A program made the position numbers and the translations under genes. The notes beneath the pieces were generated by a model that saw only the letters and a list, made by a program, of their open reading frames with translations, did not search any database and was not told the origin of the DNA. DNA of 64,000 nucleotides from Cymbomonas tetramitiformis (lineage: Eukaryota; Chlorophyta; Pyramimonadophyceae; Pyramimonadales; Pyramimonadaceae): positions 186,001-250,000 of the forward strand of contig LGRX02027214.1 in assembly GCA_001247695.2 (NCBI GenBank), given 5' to 3'. Of this stretch, positions 47,805 through 58,836 are shown piece after piece (position 1 is the first letter of the stretch; every line of letters begins with the position of its first letter).

Positions 47805-48540
47805 ACAGGAGGCAGCAGGGGAGGCGATCGCGGGAGGGGATGCTGCACAGCAGGCGGCAGGGGAGGCGATCGTGGCAGCAGGAGGGGAGGCAGCGGAGGC
47901 AGGAGCGGTCCCCATGCCTATGCTTTTCATGACGATAGGAGAAGGGGAGGCGTCAGAGGAGGAAGCACAGGAGGCAGCAGAGCAGGCAGCAGGGGAGGCG
48001 AATGCGGCAGCAGGAGGGGAGGCTGCACAAAAGCCAGCACAGCAGGCAGCAGGGGAGGCGCATGCGGCAGCAGGAGGGGAGGCTGCACAGGTGCCAGCAC
48101 CTGTGCAGGCAGCAGGGGAGGCGCATGCGGCAGCAGGAGGGGAGGCTGCACAGAAGCCAGCACAGCAGGCAGCAGGGGAGGCTGCGGCAGCAGGAGGGGA
48201 GGCTGCACAAAAGCCAGCACAGCAGGCAGCAGGGGAGGCGCATGCGGCAGCAGGAGGGGAGGCTGCACAGGTGCCAGCACCTGTGCAGGCAGCAGGGGAG
48301 GCGCATGCGGCAGCAGGAGGGGAGGCTGCACAGAAGCCAGCACAGCAGGCAGCAGGGGAGGCGCTCGCGGCAGCAGGAGGGGAGGCTGCACAGGAGCCAG
48401 CACCTGTGCAGGCAGCAGGGGAGGCGATCGCGGCAGCAGGAGGGGAGGCTGCACAGGTGCCAGCACAGCAGGCAGCAGGGGAGGCGATCGCGGCAGCAGG
48501 AGGGGAGGCTGCACAGGTGCCAGCAGGGGAGGCGATGAAG
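47805..48540. repeat. Coding minisatellite (Ala/Glu/Gly repeat)
   Basis: Tandem units of about 48-66 bp based on gcagcaggggaggcg, (cat/atc)gcggcagcagg and ggaggctgcacag, encoding AAGEA-x-AAAGGEAAQ-x-PA(Q/PV)QA. Several units pair into a duplicated higher-order block (48001-48180 against 48181-48360). Unit lengths keep the reading frame. Long frames on the other strand over this stretch are artefacts. Confidence 0.92.
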
Positions 48541-50351
48541 GCAGGACCTGCAGAGGAGCCTGGGGAGGAGGATCCTGCTTCGAGGGTACAGCCTTCCCTG
48601 CTGTACCCTCCTGATTGGCAAGCGCAGCTGGAAAGAGCCGGCTATTTCGTCGCTTATATGCAAGATGAAGCGGACCTGGACAGCCTGCACAAGGAGTTTC
48701 ACAAAGGGTACCAGACGAACAAAGTGCGGCAGAACTTCATGGAGTGCAAGGAGAAAGGGGTGAAGGTTCACTCGACACCGGACGATCACCGGTTCATTGT
48801 CGACGTGGAGGAGAAGACAGGGTTGATGAATCGGTTGGAGGCGTTGGGGGGGGATGTGCTGGGAAAGCTGGGGGAGGTGGATAGCAGGGACCTAGAAATG
48901 CGCTCTGGAATTATGGCACGGACATGCCTTATGACGCACGGCGGAGCGGAGCGGCAAGGGAGGCACTACGACGAGGGGGAGTACGGAGTGCTCACGGTGT
49001 ACACGGAGGAGTATCAGTTTGTGGTGTACCCTGGGTCGCACAAGGTGAAGGTGGGGGAATCCCATGAGGGCAGGGGGTTGGCGGGGGTAACACTCTTCTT
49101 GAATGCGAGGAGTGTGGTGGTGTTTCATGGGAGGTTGGTGCATTGCGGGGCGGAGTTCAAGCACACGGGGTGGCCGCGCTGGTCCGTACACTTTTACATC
49201 GACTTGGTGGGAGCGAACCCGCCGGAGAACGTGACGTTTCCGGTACGGGCCTTGTCCGGTCCGCTCTCGCGGATACAGGCCTTGGACTCACGACAGCTGC
49301 TGCCTAATCCGCCGATGACAAAATATTATTTTAGAGCTTTGTATGAGGAGATGAACTACTGCGTGGCGATAAATTGTAATTCTCCCACGATCGCCTGGAC
49401 CCTCCACGAGAAGGTGAGCCTGCGGAATAGTCTTCGGGGGGATATGGCGTTTGGGAGGGTGGTGACGCACGAGAAGCACCCGAGCAAGTGCTGGATTGCG
49501 GGCCCCGCGGTGAAACCTGGGAAACCGCAGAACGGGGTGGGTTGCTGGGTGTATGGGCCGTGGAGTCTGGAGGGGGCGGAGTCAGGAAAGCGTCGTTTGG
49601 TGCTGTTCCGAGTGAGCAGCCTCACGGCTAATAAAGGCGGAAAAAGGGTGCAAATTATGATCGAGGAGGAGGCAAGGAAGGAGGCTGCTGATCTTCTGCT
49701 GGAAGCCTGCAAGTGCTTTCAGGAGGCGCACAAGGCGGGCACTTTTGAGCAGGTCGCCAGCTTCAATCACCACTGGAAGAAAGAAGAAGACTTTCTGGCT
49801 GGTGAGCTGAAGCCGGTGTATGGGGGGCCAGCGGATGCTGTCCCGAAAACGGGTGCAGCGGCGGAGGCCAAGAAGGCGGCCAGAAAGCGGGAGGAGGTGG
49901 CGAGGCAGCAGGCGGCGGCGAAGGAGGCAGCCACAAAGAAGGCTGCAGCGAGCAAGAAAGCAGCAGCGGAGGCAGCCAAGGTTGCAGCGAAGAAGGCAGA
50001 GCAGCAGGCGAAGGCAAAGGCAGCAGCGGAGGCAAAGGCAGCAGCGGCGGCTGCTCAGAAGGCAACAGCAGCTGCTGCTGAGAAGGCAGCGAAGGAGGCA
50101 GCAGCTGCTGCTGCTGCTCAGAAGGCAGGGAAGAAGGCCAAGGCAGGGAAGGTGGCAGGGACGAAGAGGAGTGCGGATGAGGCAGCAGCAACTACCACGA
50201 GAACCAGATCCAAGAGGCAGGTTGGTCCCCGTGCGGTTCAGGTGGGGTCGCAAGAGACCTTGCCAACACCCATTGCTACTGCTACGGAGGAGGCAGGGTG
50301 GGAGGAGGATATGTTTTCTCCGTTGGAGCCCCTGCATCTGTGGCAAGGCAC

Positions 50352-50354
50352 GCC
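50352..50354. other. Left target-site duplication (GCC)
   Basis: GCC directly precedes the left TIR and is repeated at 62539-62541 directly after the right TIR. A 3-bp duplication is typical of En/Spm (CACTA) elements. Confidence 0.8.
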
Positions 50355-50860
50355 CCCTACGGTCCTAGCAAATTGTAGTATGTGTACTAAAGGTGTCCTA
50401 AAGGCATAGTAAAGGACAGTTAGTACGTATGGGCGTTAGTATGCCGGTAGCATAGTATATTACAGGCATACTAACGCCATATTGGCCTGTTAAGATGCGC
50501 GTGCTACAGGCGTCCTAACGGCACTGCGCCTTAAGTATGCGTTGGCCCCAACTGGAGCAGGGGTGAGTGGTGGGGCACGTGTGGGTGTGCAGATCACTGA
50601 GATGGCGTTTTATGGTGACTAGAAGGCCAGGGGAAGTTTATTCCGCGGAGTATGGTGGGATTCGGGGAAAGTAGTACGCGGGCTGAGTTTCTCGGAAATG
50701 TAGGGACGTTAGGATGGCGTTAGCATGCCTCTAGGATGTCATTAGGAGGTTGGCGTTAGGACGTAGTTAGGATGCTCGTAGGCAAAGTTAATACGTTAAT
50801 GGCACTCTAGCGGCACTGCGCCTTATAAAGAATGCGTTAGTTGTACTACTGCAGGGGTCG
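50355..50860. repeat. Left TIR and subterminal motif tract
   Basis: TIR at 50355 to about 50408, followed by irregular copies of cgttagtatgcc, taggatgtc and ggcatactaacg words in both orientations up to about 50860. The transposase gene ends immediately inside it at 50963. Confidence 0.8.
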
Positions 50861-50962
50861 TTACCAAGGTCACAATTTGCAACTGCCTGCATGGCATGCA
50901 TGTGGCAAGCAAAAAATAAACTAGCAGCGATTCATGTCTCATACATCGACCTCGTCGTCGTC

Positions 50963-53900
50963 CTATGTCCTTGATCCCTCGAAGAAGTCGGCCGTTGGGT
51001 CGAGAATGACCGCGGTCTCCATGCACGGATGTGGTACAATAACAACCTGCTGTTCTACTCTATTGGCTAATATGAATGACTCCATGTTGTCAAAGGCCGC
51101 GCGGTCTACGTGCGGGTTGAAGGTATAGACCGTCTTGGTCAAGTTATCCGGGCCGAGAATGGAGTGACGTCGACGGTACTCCTTGATCTGTTCGTCGATC
51201 GGCTTAGCGAACCAATCGCATTTCAGTAAGATGTAGACCTTTCCTGCAATCTCCACCCGCAATATTCTCGTAATACGGCCGTGCCTGCATATCACCAAGC
51301 CCACGATTGTGTAAACAGCTAAGTTAGTATGTCGTTAGGACATTATGCGCATCCTAATCGAGTCATAACGACATCCTAAAGACATGTTAAAGGTAGAATA
51401 GTGCGTGCTCCTTTCTCACCTTGCCACGGATTTTGGCTCACCGTGCTCGTCCACTTCCTCACTCGCGAAGAAAGTGCGAAAGTAGCTGTGTACGGTGCGC
51501 TTGTTCCGATCGGTCGTAGCCGTGCGGTAATCAACGTCGCCGATCTTGACGTGCGTGAAGTTATAGCAAACCGGTGTCGGCCCCGCCATGAGCAACATCT
51601 CGTACTTGGTGAACTGTCGGCCCAACCATTCCGTAGGATCCGCGTACGCTCCAAATGGGGGCTCGCGTATGTGCTCAGGTTTGCCCTCCCTTGCACACAC
51701 CGCGTTCCGGTACTGCTTGTGTCGCAGTCGCATCCGTGCATTCCAACTGTGCACAGCGATACGATACCGTTAGTACTTTAGGCGCGTCCTAAATATGCAA
51801 CAACGGCGTCATAAGGGCATAAACAACCGCTCGGGGAATGGGGCCACAAATCACCTGCGCGCGTCTTCCACATACTTCTCCCACTTCTCCACCAGCTCTC
51901 GATAAGCCGGCAATTCAGTCCGCATCCAAACCTTCAAGGCCTTAATGTCATCATCTCGCAAGACCACACGTTTCCCCCTAGCCGATACCTCAACCGCAAT
52001 TGCCCCGCGGCTCCCCATGGTCACGGCCGCCGGCATCCGGGTGGAGTGGTCTTCCGAAATGAAAGTGATTAACTCACGCACCAAATGCAACACCTTCACC
52101 CGCTTGATGCAGTTCATTATGGCTGGAACGGGTAGGGAGTTGCTCCTCGCTAGGCTTTTGATGTGACCGTTCAAGGACTCGAAGGCGTACATCCATACCT
52201 CCCGCATGGGACCATACTTCTCAAGTTGTTGGACGAAGTGAGAAAACATGTGAGTGTTAATCACACACCAAGCATACGCTGGCCCGGTCGCCTCCAACTC
52301 CTCGAAAAATGACTTGATTTCTTGTGCGAGTGGCTCCATATCCTGCACGTACGCAGCAATTCGTTAGGGCCCGTATGATGTACGAAGCATGTTAACGGCA
52401 TCATAACATCATACTAACTATATCCTAACCGTTTACCTTAGGACGCACTTGTGTCGTCGTGATCTCCCGCACGATCGTGGTCATTTTACCCACTAGCTTG
52501 GCCAATCGATTGGCGGGCAGCCCTTCATCTCGTGGCCAAGCGCAGACTGTCGACAAGATACTGTTTTGCACGAGCTTCAAGCCGTCGTGAGCCCGAATGT
52601 GCTTGGCGGCTTTCTTATCGGCGGTAGTTTGCAACAATCGTTTGTGGCCACGCCCCCATCTTTCCACCGCCCTTATGCTCTTCAAGAAACTGCGCGCTGT
52701 CTCCAAGCTTCGCTTCGTGGTAGACCTTCTGTCAGGGCGGGGTGGAATCGCGAAAGGTCCGTGATTCATCTTGTACATCAATACCTCCTTACCTGCGTCA
52801 CATTATTTGAACTGAGTATGCCGCTAGTACCCCTTCGTGACACCGATAACACGTGGTTAATACACTATCGGCACGTTATGCACATCCTAACACGTGCATA
52901 TTTGCCTACCTTGAGCATTCTTCACCTTGGTTGTGGCATGTCACGTGGGATGGACACCGTCCGCTTTCGCTTGCTGGCGGAGGGCGTCGTTGAAGTCGAC
53001 CCCGAGCAAGGTTGCAGCGATTCTGTTCACCAGGTTCATGATGTCATGCATGCCATCTAGGATGATATCACGGTAGATCTTGAAGTAAACCAACCGAGTA
53101 AAAACGCTCGAGAACTTGACGCCCGTATTCCGCATGCTCTCCTCCAAGGTCGCTCCCGAAAGTTCGGGGTCTCCGCTATCTCGCAGATCTTCATGCATTG
53201 CGGCATGACGCTTGTACTCGGCGTCCGTGCGCAACGGTGGAGTGCCTAGACCGAAGAGAAAACAAAGTAATCAGCAAACACTCATTTACACCACATGCAT
53301 TATACGGTTAGCACGCCTTTAGGCTTTTAAGTACATCCTAACGCCAACCTAACGACGTGCTACTAGCATACCTGGCGGATTTTGCTTGCTGAAGAGGTAC
53401 ACCATTTTGTGCATTAATGTTGACCATGTCCCCCAAATTAGTGGCAATGGACATGAGACAATGTCGCACGCCACGTGTCCGTAATTTTATGGGAAATACG
53501 CGGTCGGCGTACATTACCTTGCCCGGTTCTTCTTCCAAAATGGACGGGATCGGCAACCATGACGGGTACCGTAGGGTCGTTAGCATGTCTTGGGCGCAAC
53601 GATGGAAGTCGCGGGGAGTCATGCAAGTTGGTTCGTCCTTGCGATGGCCACAAGTGTAAATCTGAACCATGCCGACGTTTCTCGACTTACGCGCTTCCAA
53701 TCTACAAGCGGTTACGTGACAAAGAGCACGCATCATGTCTTCCGTTTGGCACCTGCCACGTTAGAGTGCAGTTAAGATGTCGCTAGTACGTCGATACATA
53801 GTCTTTACCATGCTAACGGCATCATATGTGTGCGACAGTGTTGCGAAGGTCCAAATGGACGATTGTGATTCAAGAGTCCAACTGAAAGTTAGGGCACTTT

Positions 53901-54360
53901 CAAAGGGTCCTTGAAAAAACGAAATCACTCACCTTGCATCATTCACGCACGCCACAGTGGTTTCCGCCCATTGGCTAACTCGAAACTTCTTCGTGTGCTC
54001 CTCGAAATGTTGACCCAACCGGAAACCCTCCGGACAACCGACGGTATCGGCAGCAAGTGGTACCGCCGGAGTTGATGGTGCGGAGGTGGCAATATTCACC
54101 GGACCACGCGGTGGTGCCAAGGGTACTGGGTGAGGTGCTGGGTGACACATGGCCATTCGGGCTAGTCGTGGCGCACGCGTTTTGGCCACCGGTCGTTCTT
54201 GTCGTTGGAGGGAAAGCCCACGGTGACCCGGGGCCGCACGGGGTGTACTTGCGGACGCCTGCACGAACTGGTCATCGGATGCATCGGGGGGAAGTTGGCG
54301 AGTCCATTGTTCACGTAGCGCGGAGAAATGCTCTCCGGGGCGAAGTGCTTTACGGGGCAT
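50963..54360 (-). CDS. tnp2-DUF4218-DUF4216-type En/Spm transposase, seven exons
   Basis: Exons on the minus strand: E1 54360-53933 (donor AAG/GTGAGT), E2 53752-53372 (CAG/GTATGC), E3 53245 to about 52960, E4 52792-52437 (AAG/GTAAAC), E5 52342-51855 (CAG/GTGATT), E6 51746-51420 (AAG/GTGAGA) and E7 51285-50963. E3 has YRDIILDGMHDIMNLV, matching the tnp2 D-x-MH signature. E5 has GPMREVWMYAFESLNGHIKS, like DUF4218. E7 has KVYILLKCDWFAKP, like DUF4216. This is the domain order of plant CACTA transposase proteins. The predicted size is about 860 aa with no internal stops in exons. The introns contain the same TTAG-type motifs as the element's subterminal tracts. Confidence 0.75.
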
Positions 54361-54364
54361 CGCA

Positions 54365-54770
54365 GGCCTGTGACCCCCCCCCCTCCCCCCGTAGGCCTGT
54401 TAAGACGCGGTTAGTACGTCATAAAGGAGTCCTAATGCCACACGTTAGGGTGTCATTAGGATACCGTTAGGATGGGCGAACTACAGGCATCCTAAAGGCC
54501 TCCTAAAGGTGTCCTAACCAGGGAATCTTTTGAGGAATATTCCTCTAGGCCTGTTAAGATGTGCACCCTAAAGCACGCCCTTAGGACACCTTTAACATGT
54601 TGTCGCCGTTAGCATGTAGTTAGCACGCCTTTAGCATGCGTGGCGTTAGCATGTTAACGGCGTCTAGTCTCACCTAGTATGCCGCTAACGGCGTGGCGAT
54701 AGCATGTTAACGGCGTCTAGTCTCACGTAGTGGGTACCGTAACGGCATACTACTAACAAAGACGCATGCA
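54365..54770. repeat. TTAG-type motif tract upstream of the transposase gene
   Basis: Dense degenerate copies of cgttagtatgcc/ggcatcctaa words. It includes a direct duplication of taacggcgtctagtctcac near 54656-54675 and 54711-54730. The run tagtctcacgtagtgggtac also occurs at 62403-62422, near the other end of the element. This is the probable promoter region of the transposase gene. Confidence 0.75.
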
Positions 54771-55477
54771 AACAAAAAAAAAACAAAAAAACTGCAAGTC
54801 TGGCGTTAGGATACTAAATGACATCATAAGAGCATGCTACCGGCATAATATCCGCGTAATGTACATGGCATGCTAAAGGGGTACTAACGTCATATGACTT
54901 GTATGACATAAGCTATAAGACCCAAAAATAGCAAAAAAAAACAAAAAAAACAAAAATTTGGCAGGGAAATGGGCAAGTTGAAGGGAACACACCCCTCCAA
55001 GCAAAATGTTGGTTTTGTTTTTTTTGCCATAGATATGAAGCATTTTGTGCGCACGATTTTTTCAAAATGCGCAGGAGCAAAAAAATAAATATAAACAAAA
55101 GAAATAAAATGAAAAGTTCTCACCGCACCGCACCGCACCGCACCGTCGCGTCGCGTGTCCGAGACAGACCGACCGCGACCTGCGCCGACCTGCGCTGGTC
55201 ACTCGAGCGCGACAGCCGCGACGCGACAGGGACAGCGACAGCCGAACGACAGCGACATCGATTCACGATACAGTACTGATACTCATTGTCATACTATCCG
55301 ATACTCATACTGTGACACAGGTGACACGCGACAGTCGACTGCGACTCGAGTGATGCGGGATGCCGCTGCCGATGCCGCGAGCCCGCGACGACCAGTTCGA
55401 GTTGAAGATCAAGCGAAGGGGAAGGTGAACGTTGAAGTGGAATACACTCAACACTGTGTCCATCGAACTACAATAAA
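54771..55477. other. Non-coding interior of the En/Spm-like element
   Basis: Contains A-rich tracts (54770-54790 and 54925-54960), a (caccg)n tract near 55123-55146 and gata(ctc) words near 55278-55315. No gene is supported. The retroelement insertion begins at its right edge. Confidence 0.6.
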
Positions 55478-55481
55478 GAAA

Positions 55482-55636
55482 CTGATGGTTTTCTGATCAG
55501 TGTAGGATGACAGGCAGTATGACTGTCATCCGGAGCAGATCTGAAAACTGAGGTTTTCTGATCAGTCGGAGGCCTAAGAGGCCAGCAACGGACTGAGAGG
55601 GCCTCTTGCCGTGTTACTGTGATTGTGTGGACTTTC
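55482..55636. repeat. Split direct repeat A1
   Basis: 155 bp from ctgatggttttctgatcag to gtgtggactttc, repeated essentially without change at 60061-60215. Sequence divergence begins exactly after actttc in both copies. Confidence 0.93.
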
Positions 55637-55687
55637 TTAACACCGTAAGTTTTCAGTGTATATTTTCAGTGTATATCGTATATCAGT

Positions 55688-56539
55688 ATGGAGTGGTTTA
55701 CCGATCCGATTTTGTGTCAGAGACGTATTGATGATTTACACGCGCAGCCAGCGTACGCGACCGCTTTTGCTGCTTTCCAGGAGGGAGATGACCTCACGCA
55801 ACCGCAAGTGAAGTTGATGCGACAAATGGAGAGAGCGACAGCCCGACTTGCTGAGCTCAAAGGGCTGTCGCAAGTTGCTTCAGGTGACCGTAAGCGTCCG
55901 TGGGAGGCAGCAGTAGACCTCACTCAGCTTCCAGGGTCCGATCGCCTAGAATTAACGCGCAACGATGATGGAAAAGACAAGGGTCTCCGCAAGCAGTTCC
56001 TTGAGACACAGCACCACTTCGTAGCACACTCAGCGTCGCAGTTGGCGCTTAAAGATGCCAAGAAGGAATTGGAAGGTGTGGAGCTACCTGAAACCGTCGC
56101 TCTTGCTTTGGAATTCCTGTCTGAAACTGCGGAGAAGGGTATTGCGCGCGCCAAAGCGCGCGCTAAGATCTTGGCGCTGGTTTCGGACAAAGGCCCTGAA
56201 GTGGGCTGGAAGATCTGTGAGAAGTTAGAGCGGAAATCGTATGCTGAGGATGAAGAGGAAGAAAAGCTAATGCGTAAAGCTGAGAAAGAGGTCAAAGCTG
56301 AGAAAATTCACGCTGCGCAAGCTGCGGCTGCCAAGGGGCGAACCAAGGGCCTAGGCAGGGGTGCCTATTCTGCTTCTCGCCCGACTGCTCCTGGAGCACC
56401 TCCGCCACCGCCACCTGTTCAGGCAGGGCGTGGCAGTCAGCTCCAATGCTGGAATTGTAACGAATGGGGGCACCACCAGAACCAATGCTCGCAGCCGCGC
56501 CCGGCTGGCAGAGGCCGTGGCAGAGGCTCGGACCGTTGA
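55688..56539 (+). CDS. Gag-like protein with zinc knuckle (PAT element)
   Basis: 283 aa starting at the first ATG after repeat A1. Helical, charged N-terminal and middle parts (FLETQHHFVAHSASQLALKD) are followed by a Lys/Glu/Ala-rich stretch and a Pro-rich linker. A retroviral-type zinc knuckle CWNCNEWGHHQNQC (C-x2-C-x4-H-x4-C) sits near residues 254-267, with an RGRGRG-like tail. The order fits the nucleocapsid-like first protein of PAT/DIRS elements, which would bind the element RNA. The frame is intact. Confidence 0.82.
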   Translation: MEWFTDPILCQRRIDDLHAQPAYATAFAAFQEGDDLTQPQVKLMRQMERATARLAELKGLSQVASGDRKRPWEAAVDLTQLPGSDRLELTRNDDGKDKGLRKQFLETQHHFVAHSASQLALKDAKKELEGVELPETVALALEFLSETAEKGIARAKARAKILALVSDKGPEVGWKICEKLERKSYAEDEEEEKLMRKAEKEVKAEKIHAAQAAAAKGRTKGLGRGAYSASRPTAPGAPPPPPPVQAGRGSQLQCWNCNEWGHHQNQCSQPRPAGRGRGRGSDR

Positions 56540-56664
56540 ATTGTAACGAATGTAGAGCCATGAAGGCTAGTACTGTCAGCTTAAGCGGAATGCTTAACAG
56601 TTGAGGTGGAATGCCCAACTTAAATGTAATTTGTGGGGACGAACCCTAAATTTGTAATGAACTT

Positions 56665-58836
56665 TTGGCCCGCGGGCTGTTGTTTCCTTGTGTTCCAGGT
56701 TCTGAATTGTCTGAGGAAGAGCTTGTCGAGGCCATACCCTTGTGTGAACAGGGCGTTCCGGTGCCCCGTGTTGCGGGGAGACTTAGGGAACGAGCCCCCT
56801 TTTGGCGGACCTTTGTCCGCTCTTCGTATGTGATGTCTTGGATTGAGAGAGGATTTAACTTGAAGTTTAAAGATGGCAGGGCTCCGCCCCGAGTGCACTT
56901 GACTAACCACGTGTCTGCTGTTAGGCACGCCGCCTTTGTTACTGACGCTGTGCAGGAGTGTGTCCTTATGGGCGCCTTGAGAGAGGTGCCCAGCAAGCCG
57001 CGGGTTGTACTGCCTTTAATGGTGGACGACTCTCGGGACAAGCTACGGCTAATCTTCAACGGTAAGTGGCTCAATGCCTTTCTAATCTTTCCGAAGTTCA
57101 AGTATGAACACCTGCAGCCTTTTGTAGACCTGCTTAGGAGGGATGACGGGCTGTTTTACTTTGACTATAAGTCAGGGTATTACCACGTAGACCTCCACGA
57201 GATGTCTCGTACCTATGTTGCTGTTGAGTGGCAGGGTAGATTCTTTGAGTTCTGTGTGCTGCCGTTTGGTCTAGCCCCAGCTTGCTGGGTGTTTACGAAG
57301 ATCAACAAGGAGCTCGTAGGTAAGTGGCGGGGTCTCGGGTTCCGTGTGCACCCCTACGTGGACGACTTTGCCTTTGCTGTGACGGCTCCTACACTCACGG
57401 ACCCCTCGGCTTTGGCTGTGTTGTCCCGTATTATGCGGGACGTGCGGGAGGCAGGCTGGCTCGTGTCAGAGTCCAAGTCTCAGCTGTTTTTCACACGGGC
57501 CCTTGTGCATATTGGCATAGGCATAGACCTGGAGGGGGGGGTCTTGTTCGTGCCTGAAAAGGCTCTGGGCAAGATCCGTGCTTGTGTGTCAGACTTGTTG
57601 AGGCTATTTCATAGGTTGCCTCTGAGGCTTGTGGCTAAGTTTGCAGGCTTAGTTAATGCACAGTGGTTTGTACTAGGGGGTGTCACCAGACTGTATGCTA
57701 GGGCGGCTGCAGTACTCATAGCCGACACCCTGACTTGGGGCTCGTGGGCTTCTCATGTCCCGGGCACTGATGCTCTTCGGACAGAGCTAGAGTTTTGGCT
57801 GACAGACGGCTTTCGTAGGCATCAGAGAGGCATTTGGGAGCCCAGGGGGGCGGGGCTTCAGCTGGAGACAGTCCATGCGGACACCTCTGAGGTGGCATGG
57901 GGTTCCTGGCTGGAGCAGTCCTTTGGGGGACCTGAGTTGCTTGGCCACAGTTATCTGACCATGTCGGACAGACTGAAGTCATCCACTCTCAGGGAGCTCA
58001 GGGGCATTTTTGACTCTCTCCGAGCATTTGATGTGGCTGGCAGGCTGAGAGGGAAGAGGGTGCTTGTCATATGTGACAACCAGGCTGTGCATTTTGTCAT
58101 TGAGTCTGGCAGCAGGCATCAGGAGCTTCAGGAGCTGGCTTTAGCGGTGCATGATTTCTGTGCTGACCACGGGGTGGTTTTGTCCTCCCTTTGGATGCCC
58201 AGGGAGTTTGAGACCCGGGCAGATGCCCTGTCCAAGATCAGAGACCATGATGACTGGATGGTCAACCCGGCAATCTTTCAGTGGGCTGACCCATGGATTG
58301 CCGGGGGGTGGAGGCACACCCGGGACAGGTTTGCAACTGACAAGAATTGTCTTGTTTTTGACAGTGCAGGTGCCCCCTCCTTCAACAGTGCTTGGCACTG
58401 TCCAGGTACGTCGGGGGTTGACACTTTCGGTCAGACGGACTGGCGGGAGCACGTCAACTGGTGCAACCCGCCTTTTCGGATGATCGGGAGGCTCCTGCTG
58501 TTTCTGCAGGCTGAGAGGGCTGCAGCCTCCATTGTGGCCCCGGTCTGGACTTTCCAGCCGTGGTGGGTCTTGCTGTGTCCCGACGGGGTTCACTTGGCAG
58601 ACTGTGTGGTGCAGTGGACGGAGCTCCAGCCCTCTGCGGACACCTTCCTCCCTGGCCTCGGAAGGGCCAATGAGGGGGGGGTGGGCCTGCCGGATTTTCG
58701 GGTCCTCCTCTTGCGGGTCTCCTTCGATGAGAGGGAGCCTGCAGGCCCCGGTCCCCGCTGTACCTTGGGGGGTTGCATGGCTTGTGACTGGGGTAGGGGT
58801 ATGAGATGGGGGCTGCCTTTCATGCAGGCATCATAG
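56665..58836 (+). CDS. Reverse transcriptase-RNase H polyprotein (PAT element)
   Basis: 723 aa. Reverse transcriptase motifs are visible in order: FDYKSGYYHV (motif A), LPFGLAPACWVFTK (motif B) and YVDDF (motif C, near residue 230). RNase H follows, with HADTSEVAWGSW, LRELRG, VICDNQAV and TRADALSK supplying the acidic residues. Near residue 602, WCNPPFRMIGRLL then APVWTFQPWW resembles the degenerate methyltransferase-like region that DIRS-type elements carry after RNase H. Translation may start upstream of the first ATG by readthrough from the gag region. The frame overlaps the recombinase frame by 31 bases, as is usual in this group. No stops are seen. Confidence 0.88.
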   Translation: MARGLLFPCVPGSELSEEELVEAIPLCEQGVPVPRVAGRLRERAPFWRTFVRSSYVMSWIERGFNLKFKDGRAPPRVHLTNHVSAVRHAAFVTDAVQECVLMGALREVPSKPRVVLPLMVDDSRDKLRLIFNGKWLNAFLIFPKFKYEHLQPFVDLLRRDDGLFYFDYKSGYYHVDLHEMSRTYVAVEWQGRFFEFCVLPFGLAPACWVFTKINKELVGKWRGLGFRVHPYVDDFAFAVTAPTLTDPSALAVLSRIMRDVREAGWLVSESKSQLFFTRALVHIGIGIDLEGGVLFVPEKALGKIRACVSDLLRLFHRLPLRLVAKFAGLVNAQWFVLGGVTRLYARAAAVLIADTLTWGSWASHVPGTDALRTELEFWLTDGFRRHQRGIWEPRGAGLQLETVHADTSEVAWGSWLEQSFGGPELLGHSYLTMSDRLKSSTLRELRGIFDSLRAFDVAGRLRGKRVLVICDNQAVHFVIESGSRHQELQELALAVHDFCADHGVVLSSLWMPREFETRADALSKIRDHDDWMVNPAIFQWADPWIAGGWRHTRDRFATDKNCLVFDSAGAPSFNSAWHCPGTSGVDTFGQTDWREHVNWCNPPFRMIGRLLLFLQAERAAASIVAPVWTFQPWWVLLCPDGVHLADCVVQWTELQPSADTFLPGLGRANEGGVGLPDFRVLLLRVSFDEREPAGPGPRCTLGGCMACDWGRGMRWGLPFMQAS

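Larger units (their letters stand above)
47323..50354 (+). pseudogene. PHD-like/2OG-Fe(II) oxygenase/H1-like gene, 5' part (1,010 codons), cut by transposon
   Basis: The ATG follows an AT-rich leader; the frame is unbroken for 1,010 codons. Order: PHD-like finger 1 (C33, C38, C54, C57, H62, C65, C76, C79), finger 2 (C87, C90, C104, C107, H112, C115 and later Cys), an Ala/Glu/Gly repeat (about 160-405), a 2OG-Fe(II) double-stranded beta-helix, a conserved-looking region to about 830, then a Lys/Ala tail like histone H1. The iron site is visible as H548-x-D550 (RHYDEGEYG) and H607 (GRLVHCGAE), with 2OG-binding R619 (PRWSVHFY). All key residues are present. Fingers plus tail imply chromatin or DNA binding, so a nucleic-acid or histone oxygenase is likely; TET/JBP kinship is unproven. 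At 50355 an En/Spm-like element interrupts the frame, adding a short non-native tail before a stop at 50407-50409. Confidence 0.75.

Noticed and set aside
47927..48789. Leu/Pro- and Cys-rich frames opposite the oxygenase gene
   Set aside because: Shadows of the Ala/Glu coding repeat; the + strand frame has domains on both sides.
50823..51128. Small plus-strand frames opposite the last transposase exon
   Set aside because: The minus strand carries the DUF4216-like block with matching splice sites.
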